Both the position numbers and the translations under genes were made by a program. 23,934 bases of DNA from a virus: the IMG/VR virus record IMGVR_UViG_3300023174_000628, positions 1-23,934 of that record; one strand, given 5' to 3'. The first letter of the stretch is position 1, and every line of letters starts with the position of its first letter. Shown one piece after another: positions 22,450 through 23,934 of this stretch. A model generated the notes under the pieces. It ran no database searches and had not been told where the DNA came from. It saw nothing but the letters and a program-made list of their open reading frames with translations.

Positions 22450-22943
22450 AATACGAGCTAGGACACATTGATCCATGGTGGGACGAGCACTTTAAAACTT
22501 TTACCTACGAGTATCTCCCGCACAAAGATCAGAACATGGTACGCGAATGGGAATCTCAAGGCTATAGAAACTTGCATCTCAATGGTGCCATACACAATCT
22601 CAACGATTCAGCCTATGCTCAACGTTTCTTCCAGCACTTTCCTTGGACTAATCAAGGAGCCTCTTTATTTCGAATGATCACTGGTGACATCACTCCCAAC
22701 CACAAAGATCATTACATAACATACAAAAGAGTCTTTAACATCGATGATCCAAGCGGTATCTGGAGGGCCATCGTATTCATGGAAGACTGGAAGTCAGGAC
22801 ACTATTTTGAGATAGATGACAAGCCAGTGGTAAACTGGAAACGTGGTGATTATGTTTCGTGGAACTATGATGTCAAACACATGGCATTTAACATGGGGAT
22901 CGAGCCAAGATATACTATGCAAATCACAGGTGTTAAACTATGA
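22446..22943 (+). CDS. 2-oxoglutarate/Fe(II)-dependent oxygenase-like protein
   Basis: A 165-aa double-stranded beta-helix protein with an Fe(II)/2OG oxygenase site. His86 and Asp88 (NHKDHY) and the distal His145 (DVKHMAFN) form the HxD...H iron triad. Arg155 (EPRYTMQITG) is placed to bind 2-oxoglutarate. The strand GHYFEIDDKPVVNWKRGDYVSWN is characteristic of Asp/Asn beta-hydroxylase-like enzymes. Members hydroxylate peptides, nucleic acids, sugars or lipids. The substrate is unknown. I chose the ATG that overlaps the upstream stop by four bases. It is overlapped four bases by the second DegT-like gene, so the two are co-translated. Small oxygenases of this kind are common in marine T4-like phages. 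Confidence 0.8.
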   Translation: MKYELGHIDPWWDEHFKTFTYEYLPHKDQNMVREWESQGYRNLHLNGAIHNLNDSAYAQRFFQHFPWTNQGASLFRMITGDITPNHKDHYITYKRVFNIDDPSGIWRAIVFMEDWKSGHYFEIDDKPVVNWKRGDYVSWNYDVKHMAFNMGIEPRYTMQITGVKL

Positions 22944-23530
22944 ATCTAAGTATCATCAAAGACTTTGAACAGGCGTTGGCCAAGTACACCGGGTCACCTT
23001 ATGCCATAATGACTGATTGCTGTACTCATGCCATAGAACTGTGTCTGCGCTATGAGCGGGTGAAAGAATGTCAGTTTACTCCGTACACATATCTCAGTGT
23101 ACCAATGACCATGTATAAACTAGGTATTGATTTTGAATACCTCAATCACGACAGTCAACAGTGGATTGGTGAATATCAGTTTATCAATACCAGGGTATGG
23201 GACAGTGCCAGGAGGTTAGAACCAAATATGTATAGGCCTGGATCAATGATGTGCCTGAGTTTTGGTTATTCAAAACCTTTGGAAATCGGTCATGGCGGTG
23301 CTATATTGTTAGATGATGCCAAGGCTTATGAGATGTTACTGCGACAAAGATATGATGGACGAGATCTCACGGTCAGTCCTTGGCAAGATCAACAAGAGTT
23401 CGTAGTTGGCTACCACTATAGACCTGCCATCGAAGATGCGGTCAAAGGTCTGGAAATGTTGCCCAATATCAAACCTCAAAACCAACAAGTAACATATCCT
23501 GATTGTCGGAAAATACATATAAAAACTTGA
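22940..23530 (+). CDS. Half-size DegT/DnrJ/EryC1/StrS aminotransferase-like protein (copy B)
   Basis: A 196-aa paralogue of the protein encoded at 8385-8999, sharing TDCxTHAxELCLR, the SVPMT motif, RYDGRDL/SYDGRD and the GYHY block. Landmarks here are TDCCTHAIELCLR (25-37), VWDSARRL (about 86-93) with the pyridine-contact Asp, SFGYSK with the PLP lysine, GHGGAILLDD, and GYHYRPAIEDAVKGLEML. As in the paralogue, the central segment is short and the C-terminal domain is missing. The second residue pair of the DSARR block resembles full-length DegT enzymes more closely. It overlaps the oxygenase gene by four bases; its stop codon is inside the -35 box of the next promoter. PLP binding is likely, amine transfer is uncertain. 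Confidence 0.75.
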   Translation: MNLSIIKDFEQALAKYTGSPYAIMTDCCTHAIELCLRYERVKECQFTPYTYLSVPMTMYKLGIDFEYLNHDSQQWIGEYQFINTRVWDSARRLEPNMYRPGSMMCLSFGYSKPLEIGHGGAILLDDAKAYEMLLRQRYDGRDLTVSPWQDQQEFVVGYHYRPAIEDAVKGLEMLPNIKPQNQQVTYPDCRKIHIKT

Positions 23531-23555
23531 CAATCGTCTAAATAACAGTTACAAT
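23527..23555 (+). promoter_or_regulatory. Near-consensus sigma70-type promoter for the last gene
   Basis: TTGACA (23527-23532), a 17-base spacer and TACAAT (23550-23555) differ from consensus at one base. The upstream stop codon (23528-23530) is inside the -35 box. A TCTAAATA (23537-23544) between the boxes is one or two bases from T4-like late promoter sequences, so late use is a second possibility. The transcript start would be near 23562, about 38 bases before the predicted TTG. Confidence 0.65.
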
Positions 23556-23599
23556 AATAACAAGACTGGTCATCCTCGACCCTAACTCGGAGAAATACT

Positions 23600-23934
23600 T
23601 TGACAACATTTACATCAGAAGATTTACAAAACGCCGTGCCCGGTAAAAGCCAAGACACATTTGACGTACTCAAACAAAGCCGGCTGGTAGCAGAAGCACC
23701 GTATCATCCTGGCTATGAAGATGCTGTGCCGAATGCCTTGGATTCTTTGAGCGACAAGGACTATGAAGTGGGTCGCTATCTTGGTGACAGCATCAGATTC
23801 GCTATGAAACGTGATCGTAAACGTTTCTGGGCTGGCGATAACATCAGCGACTATTTGCACGAAGGTGACAAAGAACGCCTGATTGACGAAGCCACTGAAG
23901 CATTTGAGCTAGTTCTAGATCGGTTGTTGATTGA
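23600..23934 (+). CDS. Start of a gene cut by the window end, GTP cyclohydrolase I-like candidate
   Basis: An open frame of at least 111 codons runs off the right edge. A TTG at 23600 is the only plausible start: no ATG or GTG occurs between the in-frame stop at 23558 and this point, and GGAG (23589-23592) lies seven bases upstream. Residues 1-65 are polar, with a KSQDTFDVLKQ helix. The last part, RFWAGDNISDYLHEGDKERL then a helix ending FELVLDRLLID, matches the beginning of phage and bacterial GTP cyclohydrolase I (FolE) as I know it, where the helix before the DhNT..T..RVAKMY motif ends in LVID. The diagnostic motif, zinc ligands and active site lie past the edge, so the assignment is tentative. 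FolE makes the first intermediate of both folate and 7-deazaguanine pathways. It has its own promoter. Confidence 0.4.
   Translation, partial: MTTFTSEDLQNAVPGKSQDTFDVLKQSRLVAEAPYHPGYEDAVPNALDSLSDKDYEVGRYLGDSIRFAMKRDRKRFWAGDNISDYLHEGDKERLIDEATEAFELVLDRLLI

Noticed and set aside
1-23934. Search for direct repeats, CRISPR arrays, insertion sequences and attachment sites
   Set aside because: None seen by eye; the only clear duplication is the protein-level likeness of the two DegT-like genes.

Overview
This window looks like an accessory-rich stretch of a T4-like (myovirus) phage genome, probably from an aquatic or marine uncultured phage. The anchors are a complete family B DNA polymerase (gp43-like), a gp45-like sliding clamp and a small DsbA-like DNA-binding protein. 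All genes lie on the + strand, packed tightly, most joined by 4-base ATGA/GTGA start-stop overlaps. I see no tRNA, rRNA, integrase, IS element or CRISPR array. The host cannot be named from the sequence; several sites are near-perfect bacterial sigma70 promoters.

Region 1 (1-7163): a Dps/ferritin-like gene, then a translationally coupled series of poorly known proteins. These include a 1033-aa modular protein with a coiled coil, a Pro/Ala/Lys/Glu-rich linker, an SH3/KOW-like segment and basic C-terminal modules, and several smaller Cys/Lys-rich proteins. A GIY-YIG nuclease-like protein and a protein of unknown function follow. Several start with a short hydrophobic/acidic N-terminus and contain hydrophobic-x-Glu|Ala/Ser/Gly sites, like T4 capsid-targeting peptides and gp21 protease sites. 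They may be packaged and processed virion proteins.

Region 2 (7164-9286): a 125-base spacer with a well-paired candidate RNA, a glycosyltransferase-like gene, a half-size DegT/PLP-enzyme-like gene, and dsbA behind a perfect TTGACA-N16-TATAAT promoter.

Region 3 (9287-13709): replication genes: gp43 with a hairpin leader, a degenerate SAM-methyltransferase-like protein, and gp45. Clamp-loader genes 44/62 and regA are not between them as they are in T4.

Region 4 (13706-18901): a TGT/DpdA-like transglycosylase, a QueD/PTPS-like T-fold protein, and a series of small conserved phage proteins.

Region 5 (18898-23934): a GT-B glycosyltransferase, GalE, a radical SAM/SPASM-like enzyme, a 2OG-Fe(II) oxygenase and a second half-size DegT-like protein. 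A final gene, which has its own promoter and is cut by the window end, resembles the start of GTP cyclohydrolase I.

The most interesting reading combines the GTP cyclohydrolase I-like, QueD-like and TGT/DpdA-like genes. These are the entry, second and final steps of 7-deazaguanine DNA modification, and each sits downstream of a near-consensus host-type promoter. The transglycosylase lacks the TGT zinc-site cysteines and the QueD-like protein lacks the catalytic cysteine, so this could be a divergent base-modification system. Most products here are assigned from motifs read by eye, not from database searches.
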